64,000 nt of DNA from Actinomycetospora chiangmaiensis DSM 45062. GTDB lineage: Bacteria; Actinomycetota; Actinomycetes; Mycobacteriales; Pseudonocardiaceae. A program made the position numbers and the translations under genes. The stretch's first letter is position 1. Every line of letters begins with the position of its first letter. Shown one piece after another: positions 9,005 to 17,710 of the stretch. The stretch spans positions 35,794 through 99,793 of the forward strand of contig NZ_KB903217.1 of the NCBI RefSeq assembly GCF_000379625.1, in the 5' to 3' direction. The notes beneath the pieces were generated by a model, which did no database searches, was not told the DNA's origin, and was given only the letters and a program-made list of their open reading frames with translations.

Positions 9005-9010
9005 CATGAT
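9005..9010 (+). promoter_or_regulatory. -10-like element for leaderless prpB
   Basis: CATGAT ends 6 nt before ATG 9017. The GAGGG next to the ATG is too close to be a useful ribosome-binding site, so a leaderless transcript is the better reading. Confidence 0.35.
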
Positions 9011-9016
9011 CGAGGG

Positions 9017-9913
9017 ATGCTGCACACGACGACGACGCCCTCGCAGCGGCGTGCGGCCTTCCGGGCGGGGCTCGCCTCCACCACCCTGCAGCGACTGCCG
9101 GGCGCGCCCAACCCGCTCGCCGCGCGGATGATCGCCGAGGCCGGGTTCGAGGGGGTCTACCTGTCGGGGGCGGTGGTCTCGGCCGACCTGGGCCTGCCCG
9201 ACGTCGGGCTGACGACGCTCTCGGAGGTCGCGGGCCGGGCCGCCCAGGTCGCGCGCGTCACCGACCTCCCGCTCCTGGTCGACGCCGACACCGGGTTCGG
9301 CGAACCGCTCTCGGTGGCCCGCACCGTGCAGGTCCTCGAGGACGCGGGCGCGGCCGGGTGCCACCTCGAGGACCAGGAGAACCCGAAGCGCTGCGGGCAC
9401 CTCGCGGGCAAGCGCCTCCGGTCGCCGGAGGCGATGGAGCGGACGATCACCGCCGCCGTGGGTGCCCGCCGCGACCCCGACTTCGTGCTCTGCGCCCGCA
9501 CCGATGCGGCCGCCGTCGAGGGCCTGGACGCGGCGATCGACCGGGCCCGCCGCTACGTCGACGCGGGCGCCGACATGATCTTCGCCGAGGCGCTGCCGGG
9601 TGCGGCCGAGTTCGAGCGGTTCCGGGCCGCGGTCGACGTCCCGCTGCTCGCCAACATGACCGAGTTCGGCCGCAGCGAGCTGCTCACCACCGCCCGGCTC
9701 ACCGAGATCGGCGTGGACGCGGTGATCTACCCCGTGACCCTGTTCCGCCTGGCCATGGGAGCGATCGCCGACGGGCTGGCGACGCTCGCCGCCGACGGGA
9801 CCCAGGCCGCCCTCGTCGACCGGATGCAGACCCGCGACGAGCTCTACCGGGTCCTCGACTACGACGCCTACGCGGAGTTCGACAGCTCGGTCGCCGACTT
9901 CCGACCGGAGTAG
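9017..9913 (+). CDS. prpB: 2-methylisocitrate lyase family protein (PrpB/ICL superfamily)
   Basis: 298-residue enzyme of the isocitrate lyase/PEP mutase superfamily. The catalytic loop KRCGHL follows EDQENP, matching the PrpB signature (family form KKCGHL), and the Mg-binding region LLVDADTGFGE is present. PrpB cleaves 2-methylisocitrate to pyruvate and succinate in propionate breakdown. No prpC or prpD lies nearby, so it may instead be one of the related lyases of the superfamily; the specific substrate is inferred. It stands alone between a divergent ACT gene and a strong hairpin at 10011-10034. Confidence 0.78.
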   Translation: MLHTTTTPSQRRAAFRAGLASTTLQRLPGAPNPLAARMIAEAGFEGVYLSGAVVSADLGLPDVGLTTLSEVAGRAAQVARVTDLPLLVDADTGFGEPLSVARTVQVLEDAGAAGCHLEDQENPKRCGHLAGKRLRSPEAMERTITAAVGARRDPDFVLCARTDAAAVEGLDAAIDRARRYVDAGADMIFAEALPGAAEFERFRAAVDVPLLANMTEFGRSELLTTARLTEIGVDAVIYPVTLFRLAMGAIADGLATLAADGTQAALVDRMQTRDELYRVLDYDAYAEFDSSVADFRPE

Positions 9914-10010
9914 TCGGGCAGGACGATCATGGTCACCGGCGGTTCGGGCACCACGGACCGGAAGCGTCCGACGGTGGCGCGCACCGGACCGGCCAGCAGC
10001 CGGGCCCCGG

Positions 10011-10034
10011 CCCCGGCCCCGGCGCGGGCCGGGG
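10011..10034 (+). terminator. Strong GC hairpin downstream of prpB
   Basis: CCCCGGCCC (10011-10019) pairs perfectly with GGGCCGGGG (10026-10034) around a 6-nt loop, 97 nt after the prpB stop. It has no T-tract, which is common in high-GC actinobacteria. The remainder of 9914-10120 shows only a possible -10 (TAGGAT) for the next gene. Confidence 0.5.
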
Positions 10035-10120
10035 GACGGTGACCAGGGGCACTGAGCTAGCGATCCCCGTCGCGTTAGGATTGTTACGCCCGTATTACCG
10101 ACCGACCGGAGTGGTCAGCA

Positions 10121-10324
10121 GTGAACGCGCAGGGACAGCGGTGGCAGTCGAGCACCTTCTCGAGCGGCGGCCCGAGCCGTGTGGAGTGGCGATTCGACGG
10201 CGGGCAGGTGCAGCTGCGCCACCGCGGACACTCCGAGCAGGGCACCCTGACCCTCAGCCGATCGGAGTGGCAGGCGTTCGTCGCCGCCGCCAAGGCCGGT
10301 CAGGCCGGCAGCATCGCCTACTGA
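10121..10324 (+). CDS. DUF397-like small protein
   Basis: 67 residues. The pattern W-x2-S-x-F-S-x-G-G near the N-terminus and LTLSRSEWQAFVAAAKAGQ at the C-terminus match DUF397, small actinobacterial proteins usually encoded next to an XRE-family regulator and thought to act with it. The family's typical N-C-V-E segment reads SRVE here, so the Cys is missing. No XRE gene is adjacent, which is unusual. GTG 10121 has GGAGTGG upstream. Its stop codon directly abuts the stop of the convergent symporter gene. Confidence 0.6.
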   Translation: MNAQGQRWQSSTFSSGGPSRVEWRFDGGQVQLRHRGHSEQGTLTLSRSEWQAFVAAAKAGQAGSIAY

Positions 10325-11830
10325 TCATCCGGTCGTGACGGGTTCCGGGTCGGCCTCGGCCGGCGCCGGCTCCCGGCGCGGCCGCACCAGCGCGATCAGC
10401 CCGCCGACGACGAGCGTGACCACGACGCCCAGCACGACGAACCACGGGAACGCGAGCGCCTTGCCGTCGATCGAGACGCCGAGGGCGACGACGAGGGTCA
10501 CCAGCAGCGTCGTCACGAAGGCGGTGAACGCGGCCACGCCGTCGGCCCGGCGGACGAGCAGGCCGAGCAGGAACGCGCCGAGCAGCGCGCCGTAGGCGTA
10601 GGACGCGATCGCGAGGCCGAGGACCACGACGGGGTCCTTGGACGAGGTGAACAGCGACGCGAACGCCACCATGATCACCGCCCAGGCCCCGGTCATCCAC
10701 CGGGCGACCCGGAGCATCGTCCCCTCGGCCGGGTGCCAGCCCAGCCACGCGCGGCCCAGGTCGGCCAGCGTCGAGGTCGAGAGCGAGTTCAGCGCGGACG
10801 ACAGCGAGCCCATCGTGGCCGCGAGGATGCCCGCCACGAGCAGGCCGGAGAGCCCCATCGGCAGCTCCCTCAGGATGAACGCCGGGAAGATCTCGTCGGT
10901 GCTGCCCAGCCCCAGGGAGCTCACCGTGGCCCCGCCGTTGCGGGCCCACAGCAAGGCGCCGACCAACGAGAACAGCGCGAACTGGACCATGATCGCGAGC
11001 GCCGAGCCGATCATGGCCTTCCGGCCGTCCGAGAGGGACCGGCAGGAGAGCACCCGCTGCACGATCAGCTGGTCGGAGCCGTGCGAGCCCATCGTGAGCA
11101 CCGCGCCGCCGATCACCGCGGTGAGGAACGCGTACGGGTTGGTGAGGACCGGGCCGTCGAACTGGAAGACGGCGAACTTCCCGGCGTCCCACGCGGCGGC
11201 CCAGCCGGCGCCGTCGACCTGGGTCGCGAGGACCGCGATGCACACGACCGCCCCGGCGACGTAGAGCCCCGTCTGGAGGAAGTCGGTCCAGACGACGGCC
11301 TTCATGCCCCCGACGTAGGTGTAGGCGACGGTGACCGCCGTGATGACGAGGACGATCACGAGGTAGTTCACGTCGAGCCCGAACTCGGCGAGCAGGAGCT
11401 TGATCGGGATGGCGCCCGCGAAGAGCCGCACGCCCTCGGCGAGCAGCCGCGTCACCAGGAACGTCAACGACGCCAGTCCCTGGGTGTGCCGCCCGAACCG
11501 CTGCCCCAGGTATTCGTAGGCGGACACGAACCCGCCCCGGAAGTACAGCGGCATCAGCACGAACGCCACGAGGGTCCGGCCGATGAGGTAGCCGACGGCC
11601 AGCTCCACGTACGAGAACGACCCGCCGTAGGCCACGCCCGGCACGCTGATGACGGTGAGGGTGGAGGTCTCGGTCGCGACGATCGAGAACATCACCGCCC
11701 ACCACGGCAGCGAGCGCTCGCCGGTGAAGTAGTCCGTGGCCGAGCGCTGCCGCCCGGAGAGCTTCAGCCCGATCACCGCGATCGCCACGAGATAGGCGAC
11801 GATCACGGCCAGGTTGACGGCGTCGTGCAT
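10325..11830 (-). CDS. Sodium:solute symporter (SSS family), probable amino-sugar importer
   Basis: 501-residue membrane protein with about 13 hydrophobic segments and SSS-family features (DYFTGERSLPWWAVMFSIVATE near the N-terminus; GILAATMGSLSSALNSLSTS in the later part). The substrate is inferred from context: it is the last gene of an operon with murQ, anmK, nagA and an SIS deaminase, so MurNAc, anhydro-MurNAc or GlcNAc are likely. ATG 11830 has GGAGGAG about 7 nt upstream and lies 28 nt inside the SIS gene, suggesting coupling. The stop abuts that of the DUF397 gene. Confidence 0.85.
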   Translation of the reverse strand: MHDAVNLAVIVAYLVAIAVIGLKLSGRQRSATDYFTGERSLPWWAVMFSIVATETSTLTVISVPGVAYGGSFSYVELAVGYLIGRTLVAFVLMPLYFRGGFVSAYEYLGQRFGRHTQGLASLTFLVTRLLAEGVRLFAGAIPIKLLLAEFGLDVNYLVIVLVITAVTVAYTYVGGMKAVVWTDFLQTGLYVAGAVVCIAVLATQVDGAGWAAAWDAGKFAVFQFDGPVLTNPYAFLTAVIGGAVLTMGSHGSDQLIVQRVLSCRSLSDGRKAMIGSALAIMVQFALFSLVGALLWARNGGATVSSLGLGSTDEIFPAFILRELPMGLSGLLVAGILAATMGSLSSALNSLSTSTLADLGRAWLGWHPAEGTMLRVARWMTGAWAVIMVAFASLFTSSKDPVVVLGLAIASYAYGALLGAFLLGLLVRRADGVAAFTAFVTTLLVTLVVALGVSIDGKALAFPWFVVLGVVVTLVVGGLIALVRPRREPAPAEADPEPVTTG

Positions 11831-12837
11831 CCGCGGCTCCTCCTCGTGGTGATCTTGCGCAGACCGCCGGGCGCGTCGACGTCGACGCCGCGGGCCGTGG
11901 CGAGCCGCCACGCCAGCTTCTGGGCGGGGACGACGGCGACGATCGGGGAGACCAGGGGTGGAATTCCCGACGGCAGGTCCGGTCCGATCACGACGACGGG
12001 TGCGCCCCGCGCCCGGAGCTCGTCGCGCACGGCGAGCACCGAGGCGCTGCCGCGCTCGCCCTCGGGCGCGACGAGCAGGGCCGGGGTGCCGGGACCGACC
12101 GCCCCGATCGGACCGTGGCGCAGGTCGGCGGGGGAGAAGGGGGCGACCAGCGACCCGGTCAGCTCCGTCAGCTTCAGCGCCGCCTCGTGGGCGGTGGCGA
12201 GGTTGACCCCGCGCCCGACCGTCACCCCGCGCCAGGACGCCCCGAACACCTCGACCGCTGCGTCCACGTCGACCTCCAGGGCCCGACCCATCAGGTCGGG
12301 CACGCGGTCGAGGTCCGCCAGCAGCGCGTCGGCGGCGGGTTCGGGGGCGAGGCCCGCGGCGATCACCGCGAGGGCGGCGAGCGAGGTCGTGTAGGTCCCG
12401 GTGGCGGCGACCGGCCGCTCCTCGCCGAGACCCAGCGGGAGCACGAGGTCGGCCTGGGCGGCCAGGTCGGAGCCGGAGTCGTTCGTGACGGCGAGGGTGG
12501 GCGCGCCCCGCTCCCGGGCGTCGCGCAGGACCGCCACGACGTCGGGCGAGCTCCCGGACTGCGAGATCCCCACGACGAGCCGCCGGTACACGGGCGGCGA
12601 GGCCCCGTACGTCGTGACCAGGCTGGGGGCCGCGAGCGTGACCTCCCGCTCCGCGACGAGCGGGATCAGGTACTGCGCGTAGCGCGCGGCGTTGTCGGAG
12701 CTGCCCCGGGCGGCGACGACGACCCCGCAGGCCGCGGCGGCGAGGTCGCGCACGGCCGCGACGGCCGCACCCGCCGTCGTCAGGAAGGAGCGCAGGCCGG
12801 CGGGCTGGGCGTGGAGTTCGGTCTCGAGCACGCTCAC
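11803..12837 (-). CDS. SIS-domain sugar-phosphate isomerase/deaminase (NagB-II/GlmS C-terminal type)
   Basis: 344 residues with two SIS domains equivalent to the isomerase half of GlmS but without the glutaminase half. The first shows VAARGSSDNAARYA and SQSGSSPDVV (phosphosugar loops); the second shows GRGVNLATAHEAALKLTE and DLRHGP; the C-terminus ends in the family LRKIT segment. Such proteins convert glucosamine-6-P to fructose-6-P and ammonia. Placed directly after nagA it would complete GlcNAc-6-P catabolism; no classical nagB is seen. GTG 12837 overlaps the nagA stop by 4 nt (GTGA). Function from family and context. Confidence 0.82.
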   Translation of the reverse strand: MSVLETELHAQPAGLRSFLTTAGAAVAAVRDLAAAACGVVVAARGSSDNAARYAQYLIPLVAEREVTLAAPSLVTTYGASPPVYRRLVVGISQSGSSPDVVAVLRDARERGAPTLAVTNDSGSDLAAQADLVLPLGLGEERPVAATGTYTTSLAALAVIAAGLAPEPAADALLADLDRVPDLMGRALEVDVDAAVEVFGASWRGVTVGRGVNLATAHEAALKLTELTGSLVAPFSPADLRHGPIGAVGPGTPALLVAPEGERGSASVLAVRDELRARGAPVVVIGPDLPSGIPPLVSPIVAVVPAQKLAWRLATARGVDVDAPGGLRKITTRRSRGCTTPSTWP

Positions 12838-13955
12838 CGCGCCACCTCCTCCCCGCCCAGCAGCACCCGGGTGACGGCGAGGGCGTCGTCGAGGACCGTC
12901 ACGTCGGCGACGCCTCCCGGGCGCAGGACGCCGAGGTCGGGGTGCGGGCGGTGGGCCGGGCCGAGGAGCCGCGCGGGCGTGGCGGTGGCGGCGACGAGGG
13001 CGGCGGCGAGGTCGACCTCGGCGGCGACCGCGACGCGGACGCAACCCACGAGGGTGGCGGCGCTGCCGGCGAGCGTGCCGTCGGGGTTGCGGACCGCGCC
13101 GTCGGCGAGGGTCAGCTCGACGTCCCCGAGCCGGAAGGTCCCGTCGGTCCGGCCCAGGCCGGCGGCGGCCGTCGCGTCGGTGATCAGCGCCCAGCGGCCC
13201 CGCGCGGCGGCGGTGACGACCCGCAGCACGTCGGGGGCGAGGTGGTGACCGTCGGCGATCACGGTGACGATCACCCCGGGGTGGGCCAGCGCGGCCGCGG
13301 CGAGGCCGGGGGCGCGGTGGTCGAAGCCGGACATGGCGTTGAAGAGGTGCGTGGCGCCGGCGATCCCGGCGTCGAACCCGGCGTGGGCGTCGGCCGCGGG
13401 GGCGTCGCTGTGCCCCGCCATCACGGTCACCCCGGCGCGCAGGGCTGCGGCGATCAGCGCGTGCGCCCCGTCCAGCTCCGGCGCGAGCGTGGTGAGGGCG
13501 ACCGCACCCGCCGTCAGGAAGGAGGCGAACACCGCCGGGTCGGGCGCGCGGAGGAACTCCGGGGGATGGGTGCCGGGGCGTGTCGCGGAGAGGAACGGCC
13601 CCTCGACGTGCGCGCCGAGCAGGCGGGCGCCGTGCGGGGCGGGGCGGGCGGCGTCGAGGACGCGCAGCGCGTTGCGGGTGGTGTCGGGCGCGGCGGTGAT
13701 GACCGTCGGCGCGACCGCCGTGACCCCGTCGCGGGCCAGCGCGGCGCGGAAGGCGTGCACCTCGTCGGGGTCGCGGACCGCGGTGAGGTCGACGCCCGCG
13801 TAGCCGTTGCACTGCACGTCGACGAGGCCCGGCACGGCGATCGCGCCGCCGCGGGCGGCGGGCAGCCCGACGGCCTCGACCCGGCCGTCGACCACCGACA
13901 CGTCCCCCCGGTACAGCTGCCCGCCGACGAGGGCGGCGGAGACCCCGAGCCTCAC
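12834..13955 (-). CDS. nagA: N-acetylglucosamine-6-phosphate deacetylase
   Basis: 373-residue amidohydrolase that removes acetate from GlcNAc-6-P. Metal and catalytic motifs are visible: VPGLVDVQCNGYAG, the HVEGPF glutamate, MAGHSDA and THLFNAM histidines, and the ITDATAAAG aspartate. Length is normal. GTG 13955 overlaps the anmK stop by 4 nt, and its own stop overlaps the SIS gene start by 4 nt. It turns the GlcNAc-6-P made by MurQ, or by GlcNAc phosphorylation, into glucosamine-6-P. Confidence 0.9.
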   Translation of the reverse strand: MRLGVSAALVGGQLYRGDVSVVDGRVEAVGLPAARGGAIAVPGLVDVQCNGYAGVDLTAVRDPDEVHAFRAALARDGVTAVAPTVITAAPDTTRNALRVLDAARPAPHGARLLGAHVEGPFLSATRPGTHPPEFLRAPDPAVFASFLTAGAVALTTLAPELDGAHALIAAALRAGVTVMAGHSDAPAADAHAGFDAGIAGATHLFNAMSGFDHRAPGLAAAALAHPGVIVTVIADGHHLAPDVLRVVTAAARGRWALITDATAAAGLGRTDGTFRLGDVELTLADGAVRNPDGTLAGSAATLVGCVRVAVAAEVDLAAALVAATATPARLLGPAHRPHPDLGVLRPGGVADVTVLDDALAVTRVLLGGEEVAR

Positions 13956-15085
13956 CGCACGATCTCCAGGGCGTGCACGGCCGCGACCGGCTCGGGCAGG
14001 CGCAGGGGCCGGTGCCCGGAGCTGATTCGGCCGAGGACGCGGGGCGTCCGCGAGCCGGTGGCGCCGGGGAGGACCCCGGGGACCCCGTGCCAGGTCAGGG
14101 CACCGAGCAGGGCGGTCAGCACGGCCTCCTTGGCGTCGGCCGGCAGCCCCCGCTCGTCGGCGGACACGAGGGGGACCGGGGCGAGCTCCGCGGCGAGCGC
14201 GGCCCGCAGCGTCGGGTTGGCCATGCCGCCGCCGGAGCCGACGACCTCCACCGCGCCGTGGGACCGGCAGGCGTCGGCGACGGTGCGCGCGGTCAGGGCG
14301 ACGAGGGTGGCGGCGAGGTCGGCGGCCGTGATGCCGGGTGCGGCGTGGGCGACCGCGACGTCGAGCGCGGGGGCGGTGAAGAGCTCGCGGCCCGTCGTCT
14401 TCGGCGGCGGCGCGGCGTAGTAGGGCTCGGCGAGCAGGTGCCCGAGCAGCGCGGCGTCGACCGTGCCGGCGCCCGCGAGCGCCCCGTCGACGTCGTAGGG
14501 GGAGCCGGTGTCGCGCTGCGCGACGACGTCGAGCCAGCAGTTGGCCGGGCCGGTGTCGAAGGCGGTGATCCCCGCCGGGGCGACCACGGTGACGTTCGCG
14601 ATCCCGCCCAGGTTCAGTGCGATCCGCGGGTCCGTGCCGGCGAGCCACAGCGCGTCCAGCGTGCTGGCCAGCGGGGCGCCGTGGCCGCCCGCGGCGATGT
14701 CGGTGGAGCGCAGGTCGCTCACGACGGGCAGGCCGGTCGCCTCCGCGATCCACGCCGGCTGGCCGAGCTGCAGCCCGCCGGTCGCACGGCCCTCGTGCAT
14801 GCCGTGGAACACGGTCTGGCCGAGCCAGGCCACCAGGTCGGCGTCGTACCCGACGGCGGCCGCGGCGGCCGCGCGCCCGACGGCGTGGTCGAGCGCGGCG
14901 ATCTCCCCGACCGTCGTCGTCGCCGGCGGGAGGACCGCGAGGAGCCGGTCCTGCAGGTCGTCGGGCCACGGGACGGCGTGGTGGTGACGGACGGCGAGCG
15001 TCGTCGTCGGCCCGACCCCGACCTCGCACACCGCGACGTCGAGCCCGTCCGCCGAGGTGCCCGACAGCATCCCCACGACGATCAC
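13952..15085 (-). CDS. anmK: Anhydro-N-acetylmuramic acid kinase
   Basis: 377 residues. N-terminal phosphate-loop motif GMLSGTSADGLDVAV, the AnmK segments LGQTVFHGMHEGR and NLGGIANVT, and the C-terminal nucleotide-site motif VVGSGGGMANPTL are all present. AnmK opens 1,6-anhydro-MurNAc and phosphorylates it to MurNAc-6-P, the substrate of MurQ. The start overlaps the stop of the kinase-MurQ gene and the end overlaps nagA, each by 4 nt. Its presence shows that peptidoglycan-derived anhydro-muropeptide sugars are among the intended substrates. Confidence 0.92.
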   Translation of the reverse strand: MIVVGMLSGTSADGLDVAVCEVGVGPTTTLAVRHHHAVPWPDDLQDRLLAVLPPATTTVGEIAALDHAVGRAAAAAAVGYDADLVAWLGQTVFHGMHEGRATGGLQLGQPAWIAEATGLPVVSDLRSTDIAAGGHGAPLASTLDALWLAGTDPRIALNLGGIANVTVVAPAGITAFDTGPANCWLDVVAQRDTGSPYDVDGALAGAGTVDAALLGHLLAEPYYAAPPPKTTGRELFTAPALDVAVAHAAPGITAADLAATLVALTARTVADACRSHGAVEVVGSGGGMANPTLRAALAAELAPVPLVSADERGLPADAKEAVLTALLGALTWHGVPGVLPGATGSRTPRVLGRISSGHRPLRLPEPVAAVHALEIVR

Positions 15086-16926
15086 CGGCCCACCGTCGCG
15101 GGGTCGAGCTCCGCTGCGCTCCGTCTCCCGACCGCGGCCCGTACCGACCCCGCCGTCGCCAACCGCTCACGGGCGGCGGGGGAGTCCACCCCGGCGAGCA
15201 GCGCGACGACGGCGGCCGCGACGTCGTCCCCGGCCGCGGCGAGCGCGGCGCGCGCTGCGGCCTCGTCGACCCCGGCGGCGTCGCGCACGATCCGCTCGGC
15301 GCGGCGGCGCAGCTTCGCGTTGGTCACCCGGACCCCGACCATCCACGGCCCGTAGGTCGCGCCCGCCCGGACCATGGCGGCCGTCGTCAGGGTGTTCAGC
15401 GTGATCTTCTGCGCGGTCCCCGCGGCGAGCCGGGTCGAGCCTGCGAGCACCTCGGGACCGGTGACCAGCTCGATCGCGACGTCGGCCAGCGCGGCCACCG
15501 GACTGCCGGTCGCGTTGACGACGGCGACGGTGGCGGCCCCCCGCTCGCGCGCGGCCCGCAGCGCCCCGAGCACGTACGGGGTCCGCCCGGAGGCCGCGAC
15601 GCCGACGACGACGTCGTCCGGCCCGACCCCCGCGGCCTCGACGTCGGCCCGGCCGGCCGCGTCGTCGTCCTCGGCGCCCTCGACCGCCGCGTCCGCCGCG
15701 TCCGGGCCGCCTGCGAGGAGCGCGATCGCCCGGGTGGGGTCGAGCCCGAAGGTCGGCGGCAGCTCGGCGGCGTCCTGCATCGCGAGCCGGCCGGACGTGC
15801 CCGCGCCCGTGTAGACCAGCCGCCCGCCCCGGCGGAACGCCGCCCCCAGCAGCTCCGCGGCCCGGGCGAGCGGTCCGGCCGTCGCCGCGACCGCGCCCGG
15901 CGCCGCCGCCTGCCCGTCGAGCAGGCGGGCGACGAGGTCCGGCGTGGCCAGCGCGTCGAGCTCCTCGGAGCCCGGCCGGACGCCCTCGGTCGGCAGCCGG
16001 TCGGTGTCGGCCGCGGGGCCGCCCGCCCTCGCCCGGTCCCGACGACGGGTCACGCTCGCCTCGTGCGCGGTCGTCCCGTCGACGGCGAGGGTGAGGAGGC
16101 CGTCGAGGGCGTCGCCGCCGGCGTCGTACAGCGTGAGCCCGGCAGCCCGCAGCCGATCCGACAGGGGCCCGGCGAGGCCGCCGACGAGGGCCACCTCCGG
16201 TGACAGCGAAGCGTCGTTGCCGGCGTCGAGTGGCAGGAAATCCGCACCGTGGACCGCGGCTCGCGCGGTCGCCACCAGCTCGGCCACGGCCGCGTCGACG
16301 ATCCACCCCGCGACGGCGTCGCCCGCGTCCGCCGCCGCGAGCACGGCCGGCGCGAACGCCGCCAGGTCGGCCGCGCCCGTCGGACGGTGCGCGAGCAGCT
16401 CCCGGCCCGGTCCGACCAGGGTCGTCGCCGGCCCCGCCCCGTCGAGCGCCCGCAGCGCCGCCCGCAGTCCCTGCTGCCCGATCGCCGCGCCGCTCCCGGC
16501 ATCACCCAGGAGCAGGCCGTGGCCGTCGACCCGCCGGACGGTGCCCGCGGCGTCGACCCCGAGCGCCACCGCGCCCGTCCCGACCGCCAGCACCACGCCC
16601 GCCCGGTGTCCCGCGAAGGCGCCGACGTGCCAGGCGACGACGTCCGACGTCACCGCCACCGCCGCCGGGGCCCGGCCGTCCCAGCCCGCCGTCAGGACCT
16701 CGGCGAGCTCGGCCGCCGCGCCCGGCAGCGTGAGGGCGCCCGGCACCCCGACGGCGAGTGTCCACGGCTCCCGGGGGACCGGGTCGACGGCCCGCCGGAG
16801 CACCGCGGCCACCGCGGCGGCGCCCCCGGGATCCCCGAGCCCCGCACCCGTCGTCAGGACGGAGCGGGTGCCGTCCACCGCGATGCGGGCGCCCGAGCGA
16901 CCCAGGTCGACCGCGACCACCGTCAC
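15082..16926 (-). CDS. murQ: Fused BadF-type amino-sugar kinase and MurNAc-6-phosphate etherase (MurQ)
   Basis: One uninterrupted frame of 614 residues. Residues 1-291 are a complete BadF/BadG/hexokinase-like kinase (AVDLGRSGARIAVDG, VLAVGTGAVALGVD, EVALVGGLAG), the type that phosphorylates GlcNAc or MurNAc. Residues 292-614 are a complete MurQ (LVYTGAGTSGRLAMQDAAE, AASGRTPYV, LAAGTAQKITLNTL), which cleaves the lactyl ether of MurNAc-6-P to GlcNAc-6-P. There is no stop between them. An internal GTG at 16053 preceded by GAGG could also give free MurQ. GTG 16926 overlaps the GntR stop by 4 nt; the end overlaps anmK by 4 nt. Confidence 0.85.
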   Translation of the reverse strand: MTVVAVDLGRSGARIAVDGTRSVLTTGAGLGDPGGAAAVAAVLRRAVDPVPREPWTLAVGVPGALTLPGAAAELAEVLTAGWDGRAPAAVAVTSDVVAWHVGAFAGHRAGVVLAVGTGAVALGVDAAGTVRRVDGHGLLLGDAGSGAAIGQQGLRAALRALDGAGPATTLVGPGRELLAHRPTGAADLAAFAPAVLAAADAGDAVAGWIVDAAVAELVATARAAVHGADFLPLDAGNDASLSPEVALVGGLAGPLSDRLRAAGLTLYDAGGDALDGLLTLAVDGTTAHEASVTRRRDRARAGGPAADTDRLPTEGVRPGSEELDALATPDLVARLLDGQAAAPGAVAATAGPLARAAELLGAAFRRGGRLVYTGAGTSGRLAMQDAAELPPTFGLDPTRAIALLAGGPDAADAAVEGAEDDDAAGRADVEAAGVGPDDVVVGVAASGRTPYVLGALRAARERGAATVAVVNATGSPVAALADVAIELVTGPEVLAGSTRLAAGTAQKITLNTLTTAAMVRAGATYGPWMVGVRVTNAKLRRRAERIVRDAAGVDEAAARAALAAAGDDVAAAVVALLAGVDSPAARERLATAGSVRAAVGRRSAAELDPATVGR

Positions 16927-17705
16927 GGGGCGTCCGCCGAGACCAGCCTGCCGACCGCGGCCGCCTCGCCCGGGGTCGAGCTCCGCTGCGACGCGTCGCC
17001 CGGCGGGATGATGTCCATCTCGATGAGGTACCGGTCGCCCCGCGCGAACGACTCGACGCGTTCGATCACCTCGCCGTGGTGGTCGCGGGAGGTCCGCACG
17101 AAGCGGAGCGCGGGGGAGCCGGCGGGCACGCCGAGCAGGCCGGCGTCCTTCGCGGTGAGGACCACGGGCGCCACCGACTGCGTCCCGGACCGGATCCGCC
17201 GATCGAAGCGCTCGGCGAGGATCTCGTAGTAGGAGGAGGGGCCGTCGAGGTCGTCGCCGGTCAGGCCGGGGACGCGGGAGGCCGGGACGTGCAGGGTCTC
17301 GAGGGTCATGGGCTCGTCGTCGGCGAGCCGCACGCGGCACACGCGGAGCACCTGCTCGCCCCCGGGCATCTCGAGGCGCGCGGCGAGGTCGGTGTCGGCC
17401 ACGACGGTGTCCCACCACAGCAGGCGCGACGACGGCTCCAGCCCCCGCCGGCGCATGTCGTCGCCGAAGGAGGTCGCCATGAGCGGCTGCGCGACGGCGG
17501 GGCGGCGCACGAACGTGCCCGCTCCGTGGCGGCGTTCGACGATGCGGCGGGCCATGAGCTCCTCGAGCGCCTTGCGCACGGTCGCCCGGGATACGCCGAA
17601 ACGGGTCGACAGGTCTCGTTCGCCTGGCAGCATGGCTCCCGGCCCGAGCTCTGCGCACAGCGCTGCGACCTTGGCGCCCACTTCCGTCGATCGCGTCAGA
17701 GCCAC
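16923..17705 (-). CDS. GntR/HutC-family regulator of the amino-sugar operon (DasR/NagR-like)
   Basis: 260 residues: an N-terminal winged HTH (LPGERDLSTRFGVSRATVRKALEEL) and a C-terminal UTRA ligand domain (about 85-240) of the kind that senses GlcN-6-P or GlcNAc-6-P in NagR/DasR. It heads the overlapping amino-sugar operon. GTG 17705 lacks a Shine-Dalgarno sequence; TATACC ends 6 nt upstream, consistent with a leaderless mRNA, and that -10 lies inside a DasR-like palindrome, indicating autorepression. It is a clear paralogue of the GntR at 37141-37863 (shared IVERRHGAGT / VVERRHGAGT and FVRTSRD). Confidence 0.86.
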   Translation of the reverse strand: MALTRSTEVGAKVAALCAELGPGAMLPGERDLSTRFGVSRATVRKALEELMARRIVERRHGAGTFVRRPAVAQPLMATSFGDDMRRRGLEPSSRLLWWDTVVADTDLAARLEMPGGEQVLRVCRVRLADDEPMTLETLHVPASRVPGLTGDDLDGPSSYYEILAERFDRRIRSGTQSVAPVVLTAKDAGLLGVPAGSPALRFVRTSRDHHGEVIERVESFARGDRYLIEMDIIPPGDASQRSSTPGEAAAVGRLVSADAP

Positions 17706-17710
17706 GGAAG

